NCBI GenBank assembly: GCA_034439875.1
Contig: JAWXBG010000212.1
Span: 1 to 32,807 of the forward strand
Source: JAWXBG01 sp034439875
GTDB lineage: Bacteria > Bacteroidota > Bacteroidia > Flavobacteriales_D > Sanyastnellaceae
Direction: 5' to 3'
Length of the DNA: 32,807 nucleotides
Under the pieces are notes generated by a model. The model did no database searches. It was given only the letters and a program-made list of their open reading frames with translations, and was not told the DNA's origin. This document shows positions 25,816 through 32,807 of this stretch, piece after piece; position 1 is the stretch's first letter; each line of letters begins with the position of its first letter. A program made the translations under genes and the position numbers.

Positions 25816-28434
25816 TTACCCTAAAGATACTAATTTCTCTTCCAATACTCGAATGAGCGACTCGGCATCTTGTCTCTTTTTATTTTCCGATTCAACAACT
25901 GCGGGAGGGGCAGAATTTACAAACTTTTCGTTGCCAAGCTTTTTCATTACTGAAGCCAAAAAACCTTTTGTGTAATCAAGTTCTTTGATGATTCGTTCCT
26001 TCTCTGCTTCCATGTCTGCATTACTGCTCATCGGAATAAAAAACTCATTGGAGTCCACCATAAATGAGGTCCAACTTTTGTCGCTTTCATTCACTTTGTC
26101 TATAGATGAAATATTGCAGAGTCGGATAATATTATCCGTGAAGGGTGAATCAAATGAGGCTGAACTGAACATCTTTAAAGTAATGGATTCTTTATTTGGT
26201 ATGTTCTGGGTTTTTCTCACATTGCGAATGGCCGTTACAATTTCTTCGAATTCTTTAAAGTTTTCGAGAATAGTTTTGTCATATGCAACACGCATTGGCC
26301 AAGCGGATACAACTATAGCTTCATCGGCCGACTTTCTTTCGTTCAAATGGTGCCATAATTCTTCAGTTAAAAATGGCATAAACGGATGAAGAATCTTGAG
26401 GAGATTTTCAAATATGCTCCTTGTGGCTTCAAACGTTTCTCTGGACATATTTTGCTCGAAGCCAGGTTTTATCATTTCAAGGTACCACGAGCAGAAATCG
26501 TCCCACACTAATTTGTACAAGGACATCAGCGCTTCAGAGATGCGGAACTTTTCGTAGTCGTCATCAATTTCTTCGAGTACTTGCTGAAGCCTGCTTTTCA
26601 TCCATCGGATTGCGACTTCATCGGAACCGGTCATTGCACGATTTTCAGTTCTACTTTCCCAACCATTTACCAATCGAAATGCGTTCCAAATTTTATTGGC
26701 AAAATTTCGCCCTTGTTCGCATAACGATACGTCAAAGGGTAAATCATTTCCCGCTGGTGAGGTAAGTAACATACCTACTCGAACTCCATCCGCTCCATAC
26801 TCCTCTATCAAGTCTATTGGATCAGGTGAGTTTCCAAGCGACTTACTCATTTTTCTGCCTTGCTTGTCTCTTACAATTCCCGTATAGTAAACATTGGTAA
26901 AGGGTTTTTCGCCCATGTACTCATATCCTGCTATGATCATTCTTGCAACCCAGAAAAACATAATTTCGGGCGCAGTCACGAGGTCTTGAGTAGGATAGTA
27001 ATAGTTTATTTCTTCTTTCGAATAGAAACCATTAAATACGGAAATGGGCCAAAGCCAACTTGAGAACCAAGTGTCCAATACATCTGGATCTTGTTTCAGA
27101 TCTTCCTTTTTGAGGGAAGGATTTTTGAGTAAGAGCTGTGCATGCGCTTCTTCAAGTGATGAAGCTACTGCGTATTGGCCATCTCCGGTGTACCATGCAG
27201 GAATCTGATGCCCCCACCAAAGCTGACGAGAAATGCACCAGTCCTTAATGTTCTCCATCCAGTTGCGATAGCTGTTCTTGAATTTGGGAGGATAGAATTT
27301 GATGTCGTCGTTCATCACATGGTCCAATGCTGGCTTGCCAAGGTCTTTCATGTCTACAAACCACTGTAGGGAAAGACGGGGCTCTATTACGGCGTCGGTG
27401 CGCTCAGAGTGTCCAACCTTGTTTTGATAGTCTTCCACTTTTATGAGATTGCCGGACGACTTTAGATCTTCAACAATTTGCTTACGCACATCGAATCGAT
27501 CCATACCGATGTACAGTTTTCCAGCCTCACTTACCGTTCCATCGTCATTCATCATATTAATGACTTCGAGTTGGTGTTTTTTGCCGAGATCGTAGTCGTT
27601 TGTATCGTGAGCAGGGGTTACCTTCAAGCATCCTGTTCCAAATTCCATATCCACATATTCGTCCGTGATTATGGGGACTTCGCGATTTACAAGTGGCACA
27701 ATTACTTTTTTTCCATGCAGGTGTTTGTAGCGATCATCATTTGGGTGAATGCATACCGCAGTATCTCCCAAAATAGTCTCCGGACGAGTGGTGGCGATGT
27801 TTATGACTTCATCCGAACCAACAACTTTGTATGATACGTGATACAGTTTTCCAAGACCTTCTTTGTAGATTACCTCTTCATCGCTGAGAGCTGTTTTTGC
27901 AACAGGATCCCAGTTGATCATACGTTCGCCTCTGTAAATTTTCCCTTTTCTATGCAGATCTATGAAAGTATCGATGACACTTTGGTAATATTTTTCGTCC
28001 ATCGTAAAACTTGTGCGGTCCCAGTCGCAACTCGCTCCAAGTTTCTTTAGCTGCTGGAGAATGATTCCTCCGTGTTTGTGTGTCCATTCCCATGCATGTT
28101 TCATAAACTCCTCACGAGAGAGATCTCCTTTCTTGATTCCTTCTTCGCGGAGTTTTCGGACAACTTTAGCTTCTGTCGCTATAGAGGCATGGTCGGTACC
28201 TGGAACCCAGCAGGCATTATAACCTCTCATGCGAGCTCGGCGAATCAATACATCCTGAATCGTATTGTTCAACATGTGGCCCATGTGCAATACTCCCGTG
28301 ACATTTGGTGGAGGTATTACAATGGTGTAGGGTGTACGATGATCTGGTTTTGACGCGAAGAAGCGGTTTTCAATCCAGAAGTCGTACCACTTCTGCTCTG
28401 TATTTTTGGGGTCGTATTTACTTGCAATATCCAT
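25816..28434 (-). CDS. valS: valyl-tRNA synthetase
   Basis: The 872-residue class I synthetase charges tRNA-Val. It has PPPNVTGVLHMGH (HIGH equivalent at 50-53), the AATDHASIAT-like GTDHASIAT block, an editing (CP1) domain with TTRPETILGD, KMSKS at 528-532, the DFCSWYLEMIKP anticodon-binding region, and a C-terminal coiled coil that clamps tRNA. I chose the ATG at 28432-28434, which gives the family start MDIASKYDP. The longer frame (28509) adds 25 unlikely residues that would overlap the divergent permease start. The gene abuts the beta-lactamase-like gene downstream. Confidence 0.97.
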   Translation of the reverse strand: MDIASKYDPKNTEQKWYDFWIENRFFASKPDHRTPYTIVIPPPNVTGVLHMGHMLNNTIQDVLIRRARMRGYNACWVPGTDHASIATEAKVVRKLREEGIKKGDLSREEFMKHAWEWTHKHGGIILQQLKKLGASCDWDRTSFTMDEKYYQSVIDTFIDLHRKGKIYRGERMINWDPVAKTALSDEEVIYKEGLGKLYHVSYKVVGSDEVINIATTRPETILGDTAVCIHPNDDRYKHLHGKKVIVPLVNREVPIITDEYVDMEFGTGCLKVTPAHDTNDYDLGKKHQLEVINMMNDDGTVSEAGKLYIGMDRFDVRKQIVEDLKSSGNLIKVEDYQNKVGHSERTDAVIEPRLSLQWFVDMKDLGKPALDHVMNDDIKFYPPKFKNSYRNWMENIKDWCISRQLWWGHQIPAWYTGDGQYAVASSLEEAHAQLLLKNPSLKKEDLKQDPDVLDTWFSSWLWPISVFNGFYSKEEINYYYPTQDLVTAPEIMFFWVARMIIAGYEYMGEKPFTNVYYTGIVRDKQGRKMSKSLGNSPDPIDLIEEYGADGVRVGMLLTSPAGNDLPFDVSLCEQGRNFANKIWNAFRLVNGWESRTENRAMTGSDEVAIRWMKSRLQQVLEEIDDDYEKFRISEALMSLYKLVWDDFCSWYLEMIKPGFEQNMSRETFEATRSIFENLLKILHPFMPFLTEELWHHLNERKSADEAIVVSAWPMRVAYDKTILENFKEFEEIVTAIRNVRKTQNIPNKESITLKMFSSASFDSPFTDNIIRLCNISSIDKVNESDKSWTSFMVDSNEFFIPMSSNADMEAEKERIIKELDYTKGFLASVMKKLGNEKFVNSAPPAVVESENKKRQDAESLIRVLEEKLVSLG

Positions 28435-28507
28435 GCTGTGTATGCTTTGGGACGCGAAAATAAGCAGTGTAGACCGAACAGCGAGGTATATTGCGGCCTG
28501 ATTCATC

Positions 28508-29416
28508 ATGACCCAATCTGAAACGCGCGGCCACCTTGCCTTAGCGGCTGCAGCCCTGATTTATGGAGCCAACTATGTCATTGCTAAAACGGTAATGCCT
28601 GACCCCATTGGTCCAAACAGTTTTATTGTTCTTCGGGTTGTGGGCGCAGCAGTCCTTTTTTGGGTTGTATTGAGAGGGAAATTCGCTCTGCCGCAGAAAA
28701 GGGACTGGTGGAGAATTTTCCTATGTGCAATATTCGGAGTGGCTACCAATCAACTTTTCTTTTTCAATGGATTGGCCTTAACGTCCTCTGTGAACGCAAG
28801 TATTGTAATGACGAGCAATCCCATTTTGGTAATGCTTTTTTCGATGTGGCTTTTAGGACAACGATTTACCCTGCTTCGATTGAGTGGAATTTTGTTGGGA
28901 GCAGCAGGAGCTATTGGAATAATTGTGCTTACACCGCACGGACCGCAGACCAATGCAAGTATTCAGGGCGATTTATTCATCCTCATTAATTCCGCTTCTT
29001 GGGCTATTTACTTGGTCATTGTGAGACCATTGATGGATCGATATCATCCAATGATGATTACGGCTTGGATTTTCAGCATTGGTATTTTGCTCGTGTTGCC
29101 TTTTGGTGGGACCGGCATGAATAGCATCCCATGGGCGGAACTTACATCCTGGCAGTGGTTCGGAATTTTTTATGTGGTGGTCTGCGTCACCTTTCTCACC
29201 TATCTGCTCAACATGTATGGCATTTACCATTTGTCGCCAAATGTTGCGAGTACATACATCTATCTGCAACCATTATTGGCTGGACTATTTGCATGGCTGT
29301 TTTCAAAAATATGGGAACAGGATTATCTCGGGCAAATTGGATGGGTGCAGATAATTGGAGGTGCCATGATTTTTATTGGCATCTATTTGGTGAGTTTGAA
29401 GAAAAAGGAGAGGTGA
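28508..29416 (+). CDS. EamA-family (DMT superfamily) permease
   Basis: The 302-residue inner-membrane protein has ten hydrophobic helices in two EamA halves. The first ends near residue 145 after the GQRFTLLRLSGILLGAAGAIGI segment. The second contains YLLNMYGIYHLSPNVASTYI and ends ...QIIGGAMIFIGIYLVSLKKKE. Such drug/metabolite transporters usually export amino acids or other small metabolites. It is divergent from valS with a 73-bp gap and precedes the AlkD-like pseudogene. The substrate cannot be predicted. Confidence 0.92.
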   Translation: MTQSETRGHLALAAAALIYGANYVIAKTVMPDPIGPNSFIVLRVVGAAVLFWVVLRGKFALPQKRDWWRIFLCAIFGVATNQLFFFNGLALTSSVNASIVMTSNPILVMLFSMWLLGQRFTLLRLSGILLGAAGAIGIIVLTPHGPQTNASIQGDLFILINSASWAIYLVIVRPLMDRYHPMMITAWIFSIGILLVLPFGGTGMNSIPWAELTSWQWFGIFYVVVCVTFLTYLLNMYGIYHLSPNVASTYIYLQPLLAGLFAWLFSKIWEQDYLGQIGWVQIIGGAMIFIGIYLVSLKKKER

Positions 29417-29419
29417 TCA

Positions 29420-29866
29420 ATGGAATTATTAATTCATGCAATAAAGGATCAGATCAAGGATAAAAGTGTACCTGATCGAGTGGAGTATTTTCAGAAAATG
29501 ATTCCGAGTTCGCAATAATTGTATGGTGGTCTCATGCCTGTTCTCAATAAAATGGTGAATATCTACAAAGGATTTGGATTGGAGTTGGTTGAAAGGCTAT
29601 GGCATGAAGGAGTTTTTGAGGAAGGAATGTTGTCGCTAAATATCCTACGGCCAGTGCGAAGAGAGAGTTTGCAATTGCTATGGCGATTGCAAAAAATCTC
29701 TTTTGAATTAAATGATTGGGCTGTTAGCGACACACTAGCCGCGGGTGTCTCAAATGCTCTGATGAGAAAGAACAAAACAGGGTTTTTAGAGATTAGTTAT
29801 ATGAAGAAAGCCGCGGTATGGATCAAAAGCGCCATGATTAAAAGAGCAAGCAGGGTTTATGAATAA
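29420..29866 (+). pseudogene. decayed AlkD-like DNA alkylation repair gene
   Basis: From the ATG at 29420 the frame reads MELLIHAIKDQIKDKSVPDR and then IPSSQ before a TAA (29516-29518). The same frame then continues YGGLMPVLNKMVNIYKGFGL and on through LVERLWHEGVFEEGMLSLNI and ELNDWAVSDTLAA. These are HEAT-repeat signatures of AlkD-type DNA glycosylases (YG-(V)-RMP-L, LW-S-(x)-(H)EER, (W)D-x-DxL). The family's segment around WQRRLSLVLL appears missing before KKAAVWIKSA, so an internal deletion is likely too. The stop overlaps the mnmD start (ATG 29859). Fragments could still be translated from an internal ATG, but the protein would be incomplete. Confidence 0.65.
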
Positions 29867-30545
29867 AACTGAAGATTCAAAAATCTTTACCACTCTAGAT
29901 GGTTCTCCCTCGGTGGAGATTTTGTCAATGGATGAAACTTATCATAGTCGTCATGGGGCTCTTACAGAATCCAAACATGTATTTATTCAGGCTGGATTGG
30001 AGTTTGTGGCAAGGACAAAAAATGAGATAACTATTCTTGAAGTGGGCTTGGGTACAGCTCTCAATGCCGCTTTGACGTTGAATTATGCCTGTGTAAGTTC
30101 TGTAAAAGTGAATTACATCGGTTTGGAACCATTCCCTATTTCGCAAACAGATATTTTAGAAATTCAAAAGAAATGGAGGGACTATACTCATATCAATTCA
30201 ATTCAGCAACTAATTCTCAATGCTCCCTGGGAAGAAGAGGTTTTGTCGAATGAAAGAATGATGTTCATGAAAATGACCAACCGTATTCAAGAAATTGTTT
30301 TGAAGGAAAATTGCTTTGATCTGGTCTACTACGATGCGTTTGCTCCTCGCGTTCAATCAGAAATGTGGACAGTAGATATTTTTCAAAAGCTCTTTAGGTC
30401 CATGAAAACTGAAGGGGTATTGGTTACCTACTGCGCCAAGGGACAGGTTCGCCGGGATCTGCAGAGTGTTGGATTTGTGGTTGAACGATTGCCGGGCCCA
30501 CCAAATAAGCGCGAAATGTTGAGGGCCGTTAAGCCAATGATTTAG
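29859..30545 (+). CDS. mnmD: tRNA 5-methylaminomethyl-2-thiouridine(34) methyltransferase MnmD
   Basis: The 228-residue protein resembles the methyltransferase half of MnmC, found as a stand-alone MnmD in many bacteria. It uses S-adenosylmethionine to complete 5-methylaminomethyl-2-thiouridine at tRNA wobble position 34. Family motifs are DETYHSRHGALTESKHVFI (residues 25-43), the SAM-binding LEVGLGTALNA (60-70), the YYDAFAPRVQSEMWT block (157-171), and a C-terminal LPGPPNKREML. The start overlaps the end of the AlkD-like pseudogene. It is the fourth gene here concerned with tRNA or translation, although not adjacent to queA or truB. Confidence 0.92.
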   Translation: MNKTEDSKIFTTLDGSPSVEILSMDETYHSRHGALTESKHVFIQAGLEFVARTKNEITILEVGLGTALNAALTLNYACVSSVKVNYIGLEPFPISQTDILEIQKKWRDYTHINSIQQLILNAPWEEEVLSNERMMFMKMTNRIQEIVLKENCFDLVYYDAFAPRVQSEMWTVDIFQKLFRSMKTEGVLVTYCAKGQVRRDLQSVGFVVERLPGPPNKREMLRAVKPMI

Positions 30546-31007
30546 GATGATAGTTCTTCTTTCTTTAAACATTGCATCTTGATGTGCTCGCACCTGATAG
30601 GGATTTTAAAGATTTCCAATAGGTGAGTGAGCTTTTGGTGGATTTGTTTTGCCTTGAAAGTATAACAATGTGATAACAAAGTAATACCAATGTTACTTAA
30701 TAAATGGCCCATCCAGCATTGCGCATGGGAAGTCTGTTTTAGATAATCCGCTGCAGGATTAATTGAACAATTGGATGCTTATATTTCAATTACATAGGGT
30801 ACGAAATCCAAAACGATGCGAATAGATTTACAAAACGAAAGCGCCCGATTCAGTCCATTTACCCTTGAATGGATGGCCGGTAAAATATTTGGAAAGGTAT
30901 TTGCCTAGGGCTGCGGACCGACGTTTGAAATGCTCCTTTCTCATTTTCAGCAAAAGGCTGGAATTGTTGAAGAAAGGTGCTTAGAGCGGCGTTTATATTA
31001 AAACCTT
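30546..31007. other. 462-bp intergenic region
   Basis: The region contains repeat copy E and, beyond it, a possible 30-codon plus-strand frame (30816-30908, MRIDLQNESARFSPFTLEWM...). I do not recognise the small product; it may be a gene relic. No RNA gene or clear promoter is visible. Confidence 0.4.
30678..30830 (+). repeat. dispersed repeat copy E
   Basis: AGTAATACCAATGTTACTTA (30680-30699) matches the left part of copy D. GGCCCATCCAGCATTGCGCATGGGAAGTCTGTTTTAG follows, matching copies C and D, and GTACGAAATCC (30799-30809) matches the right part. The rest is diverged. It sits in the 462-bp gap between mnmD and the secreted protein gene. Confidence 0.6.
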
Positions 31008-32561
31008 ATGCGTAAACAATCGCTTACAGCTTCGTTATTTCTATTCTTATCCTGCTGCTCTGTTGGTATATTTTCCCAAACGGATGTGGCTTTCACAGAA
31101 ATTCTCAAAACGGCCAAAACTGTTACAGATGTCATGGTGGTTGGAGCCGATAGTCAATATTTCTACGTTTCGGAGTACGATCAGGATAAAGCACCCGCAT
31201 TAAATCTTGTGGCATATGGTAAAGCAGATATGAAGGAGCGTTGGCGCAAACGTATTCCTTTGGCTGTTGAGGGTTCAGCTAATCCTAAGTTTGAAAAAAT
31301 AATCCATTTTAAATCAGGGTTTCTCCTTTTTTCAACAACTTATAGCAAGACAACTTCACAAATTCAAGCCTTTGCCACTATGATAAGCATGAGCGGAGAA
31401 ATGCTCTCGCGTCCTGTTCTTGTCCATTACATGCCTTCAGAAGATAAGGCTGGTATTCCGGTCTTTGATATGCGCCTATCGCCCGATAGCTCTAGATTTC
31501 TTCTCTTTTTTGACCCACCGTATGAGCGCAGAGCCTCGGAGAATGTGTCTTTCAAACTCTACAGTCCCGATTTGGAAATGCTCTGGGAAAAGGACCTCGT
31601 TCTCCCTTATTCACAGGATGTAGTGCAAATACACAATTACATCATCGACAATCAGGGTCATTTGTATATGATGAGTGGAAGGGCTCCCGAAAAAAAATCG
31701 CTGAACTCCGGCCCACCTATGGCTCAAGGAGGGAGATATGTTCTGTTTCATTACAACAATGCTGAGAACAAGGTAAAGGAATACGACGTAAGTCTCAAGG
31801 AAAAGCAGGTCGTTGCAGCTTCTTTTGCTCTTCGAAGTGATGGAAGTCTGGTAATTGCAGGTTACTACGGCAACAATTATCAATTCATGGCAGCGGGAAC
31901 ATTCCAGTTTGAGCTGAATCCTGCTGGAAAAGGGATCAAAACTGCATCATTTATGCCTTTTCCGGCCGAATTTGTGGCGCGTTTTGCAGGAGCTGGCGAG
32001 AGTGGCACGTCACCAACCATTGAAGATTTTTATCTCGATCATATTTTCCCACGTCCTGATGGGAGCACCTTGATCATTGGGGAGCAATATTTTGTAGAAG
32101 AAGTATCGCGTTTCGATCCAGTTACAGGCAGGCAAATAGTGGAGTATCTCCATCATTACGACGATATCATAGTATGTCTTCTTGAGCCTGGCGGCCGAAT
32201 TACATGGAGCACCAAGGTCCCAAAGCAGCAATACACCAGAGGTGGAGAGGGTAATTGCTCATACAACTGTTATTATGATCACCAAACTTTGCGGCTTATT
32301 TTTAATGATGATGAAGCCAATATCGATCGTTTAAAGAGCCTACCTCAAGGACAGGCGGTGGATTGGAATCAGAGTAAAAATAGCATCACTGCGGTGGTGT
32401 TGGTGACCTCAGATGGTCAATTGACCCGTAAGGCACTGGTATCTAATAAAGATGTTTCGACTTTATTGGCTCCCGGTCTTAGTTCTCAAAACCCTTTTGG
32501 AGCGGGCGTTTTGGGATATGATGCAGGCAAGAGTTACAAATTTTGTCTTTTGAAATCTTAA
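31008..32561 (+). CDS. secreted protein of unknown function, beta-propeller-like
   Basis: The 517-residue protein has a signal peptide (MRKQSLTASLFLFLSCCSVG, cleavage likely near FSQ-TD), so it is exported. The remainder is rich in short beta strands with repeated aromatic/aspartate turns, such as SPDSSRFLLFFDPPYERR, NQGHLYMMSGRAPE, RSDGSLVIAGYYGNN and RPDGSTLIIGEQYFVEE. Such spacing suggests a beta-propeller fold. No catalytic motif, lipobox or T9SS sorting signal was found. I do not recognise a named family. It precedes tRNA-Leu and stands as a single gene. Confidence 0.75.
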   Translation: MRKQSLTASLFLFLSCCSVGIFSQTDVAFTEILKTAKTVTDVMVVGADSQYFYVSEYDQDKAPALNLVAYGKADMKERWRKRIPLAVEGSANPKFEKIIHFKSGFLLFSTTYSKTTSQIQAFATMISMSGEMLSRPVLVHYMPSEDKAGIPVFDMRLSPDSSRFLLFFDPPYERRASENVSFKLYSPDLEMLWEKDLVLPYSQDVVQIHNYIIDNQGHLYMMSGRAPEKKSLNSGPPMAQGGRYVLFHYNNAENKVKEYDVSLKEKQVVAASFALRSDGSLVIAGYYGNNYQFMAAGTFQFELNPAGKGIKTASFMPFPAEFVARFAGAGESGTSPTIEDFYLDHIFPRPDGSTLIIGEQYFVEEVSRFDPVTGRQIVEYLHHYDDIIVCLLEPGGRITWSTKVPKQQYTRGGEGNCSYNCYYDHQTLRLIFNDDEANIDRLKSLPQGQAVDWNQSKNSITAVVLVTSDGQLTRKALVSNKDVSTLLAPGLSSQNPFGAGVLGYDAGKSYKFCLLKS

Positions 32562-32612
32562 GTTTCCCCTGATCTTATTACTTTCGCGTTCCCAATTGCA
32601 AAATCGGGAAAT

Positions 32613-32694
32613 GCCTGGATGGCGGAACTGGTAGACGCGCACGACTCAAAATCGTGTGTCTTCGGGCGTGTGGGTTCGATTCCCACTCTAGGTA
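32613..32694 (+). tRNA. tRNA-Leu(CAA)
   Basis: An 82-nt class II tRNA folds with acceptor stem GCCTGGA/TCTAGGT (two G-U pairs), D-arm, anticodon stem CACGA/TCGTG around the loop CTCAAAA (anticodon CAA), a variable arm containing TGTCTTCGGGCG, and a T-arm with GGTTCGATTCC. The discriminator is A. CCA is not encoded. It reads UUG codons. Confidence 0.96.
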
Positions 32695-32695
32695 C

Positions 32696-32757
32696 AAAAA
32701 CAGAGTGAAAATGAGAGTGAGAGCGCAGCAATCACTCAAATTTTCACTCTGTTTTTT
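32696..32757 (+). terminator. long-stem terminator after tRNA-Leu
   Basis: AAAAACAGAGTGAAAAT (32696-32712) pairs perfectly with ATTTTCACTCTGTTTTT (32740-32756), giving 17 bp followed by T's. An inner stem GAGTGA/TCACTC (32715-32720, 32732-32737) adds to it. A third inverted arm lies further downstream (32761-32772). Confidence 0.8.
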
Positions 32758-32807
32758 CTTCGCTCTCACTCTGTTTCTCGCTCCTATTGAGGTTTGCAAT
32801 TGGAGTA

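Noticed and set aside
28435..28509. Longer N-terminus for ValRS
   Set aside because: The 25 extra residues are not family-like and would overlap the divergent permease start; MDIASKYDP is the usual start.
32578..32799. 73-codon minus-strand frame across the tRNA
   Set aside because: It is antisense to a well-folded tRNA-Leu and its terminator.

Overview
The window looks like the chromosome of a Bacteroidota bacterium, most likely a Flavobacteriales member. It has moderately low GC, almost no Shine-Dalgarno sequences before starts, several TAnnTTTG-type -7 promoter elements, and protein families typical of that phylum: an 81-residue AEYFWDxDPG repeat protein ending in a dockerin-like pair, an MEVHHHSH membrane-protein relic, and a TPR-containing HisKA_3 kinase. 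This placement is an inference; there is no rRNA or other marker here to confirm it.

Layout. Positions 1-310 hold a degenerate dispersed repeat and an open frame running off the left edge. Positions 311-6567 (minus) carry a CPA2 cation/proton antiporter, queA, truB and an acyltransferase/AMP-ligase fusion whose ligase end is eroded. Positions 6741-8246 (plus) encode an unrecognised helical protein, convergent with a minus-strand response regulator and TPR histidine kinase (8269-10798). A SulP anion transporter is divergent from the kinase, and a perfect 16-bp palindrome lies between them. Positions 12546-13296 are a decayed membrane-protein gene disrupted by two stop codons and a 31-bp insertion. 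Next come an S9 peptidase lipoprotein, a terminator, a 146-bp MITE-like element, a bestrophin-family channel and a GNAT acetyltransferase. Positions 17560-23271 encode two secreted surface proteins, a beta-helix protein and a 1,476-residue repeat protein, followed by a strong terminator. Then come an M42 aminopeptidase, a repeat, a serine beta-lactamase-like protein abutting valS (both minus), an EamA permease, an AlkD-like pseudogene, mnmD, another repeat copy, a secreted protein of unknown function, and tRNA-Leu(CAA) with a complex terminator.

How it fits together. Housekeeping genes (queA, truB, valS, mnmD, tRNA-Leu, the last four all concerned with tRNA or translation) are interleaved with envelope transport and signalling genes. 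The accessory signal is a family of short mobile relics. Five copies share ACCCAGAATCCGCATTGG or GTCCATCCTGC ends; two copies are bracketed by exact TTTA duplications, and one of those splits a gene so cleanly that the uninterrupted reading frame can be reconstructed. Three genes show decay: the acyltransferase fusion, the MEVHHHSH protein and the AlkD-like protein. I did not find a defence island, CRISPR array, prophage or biosynthetic cluster.
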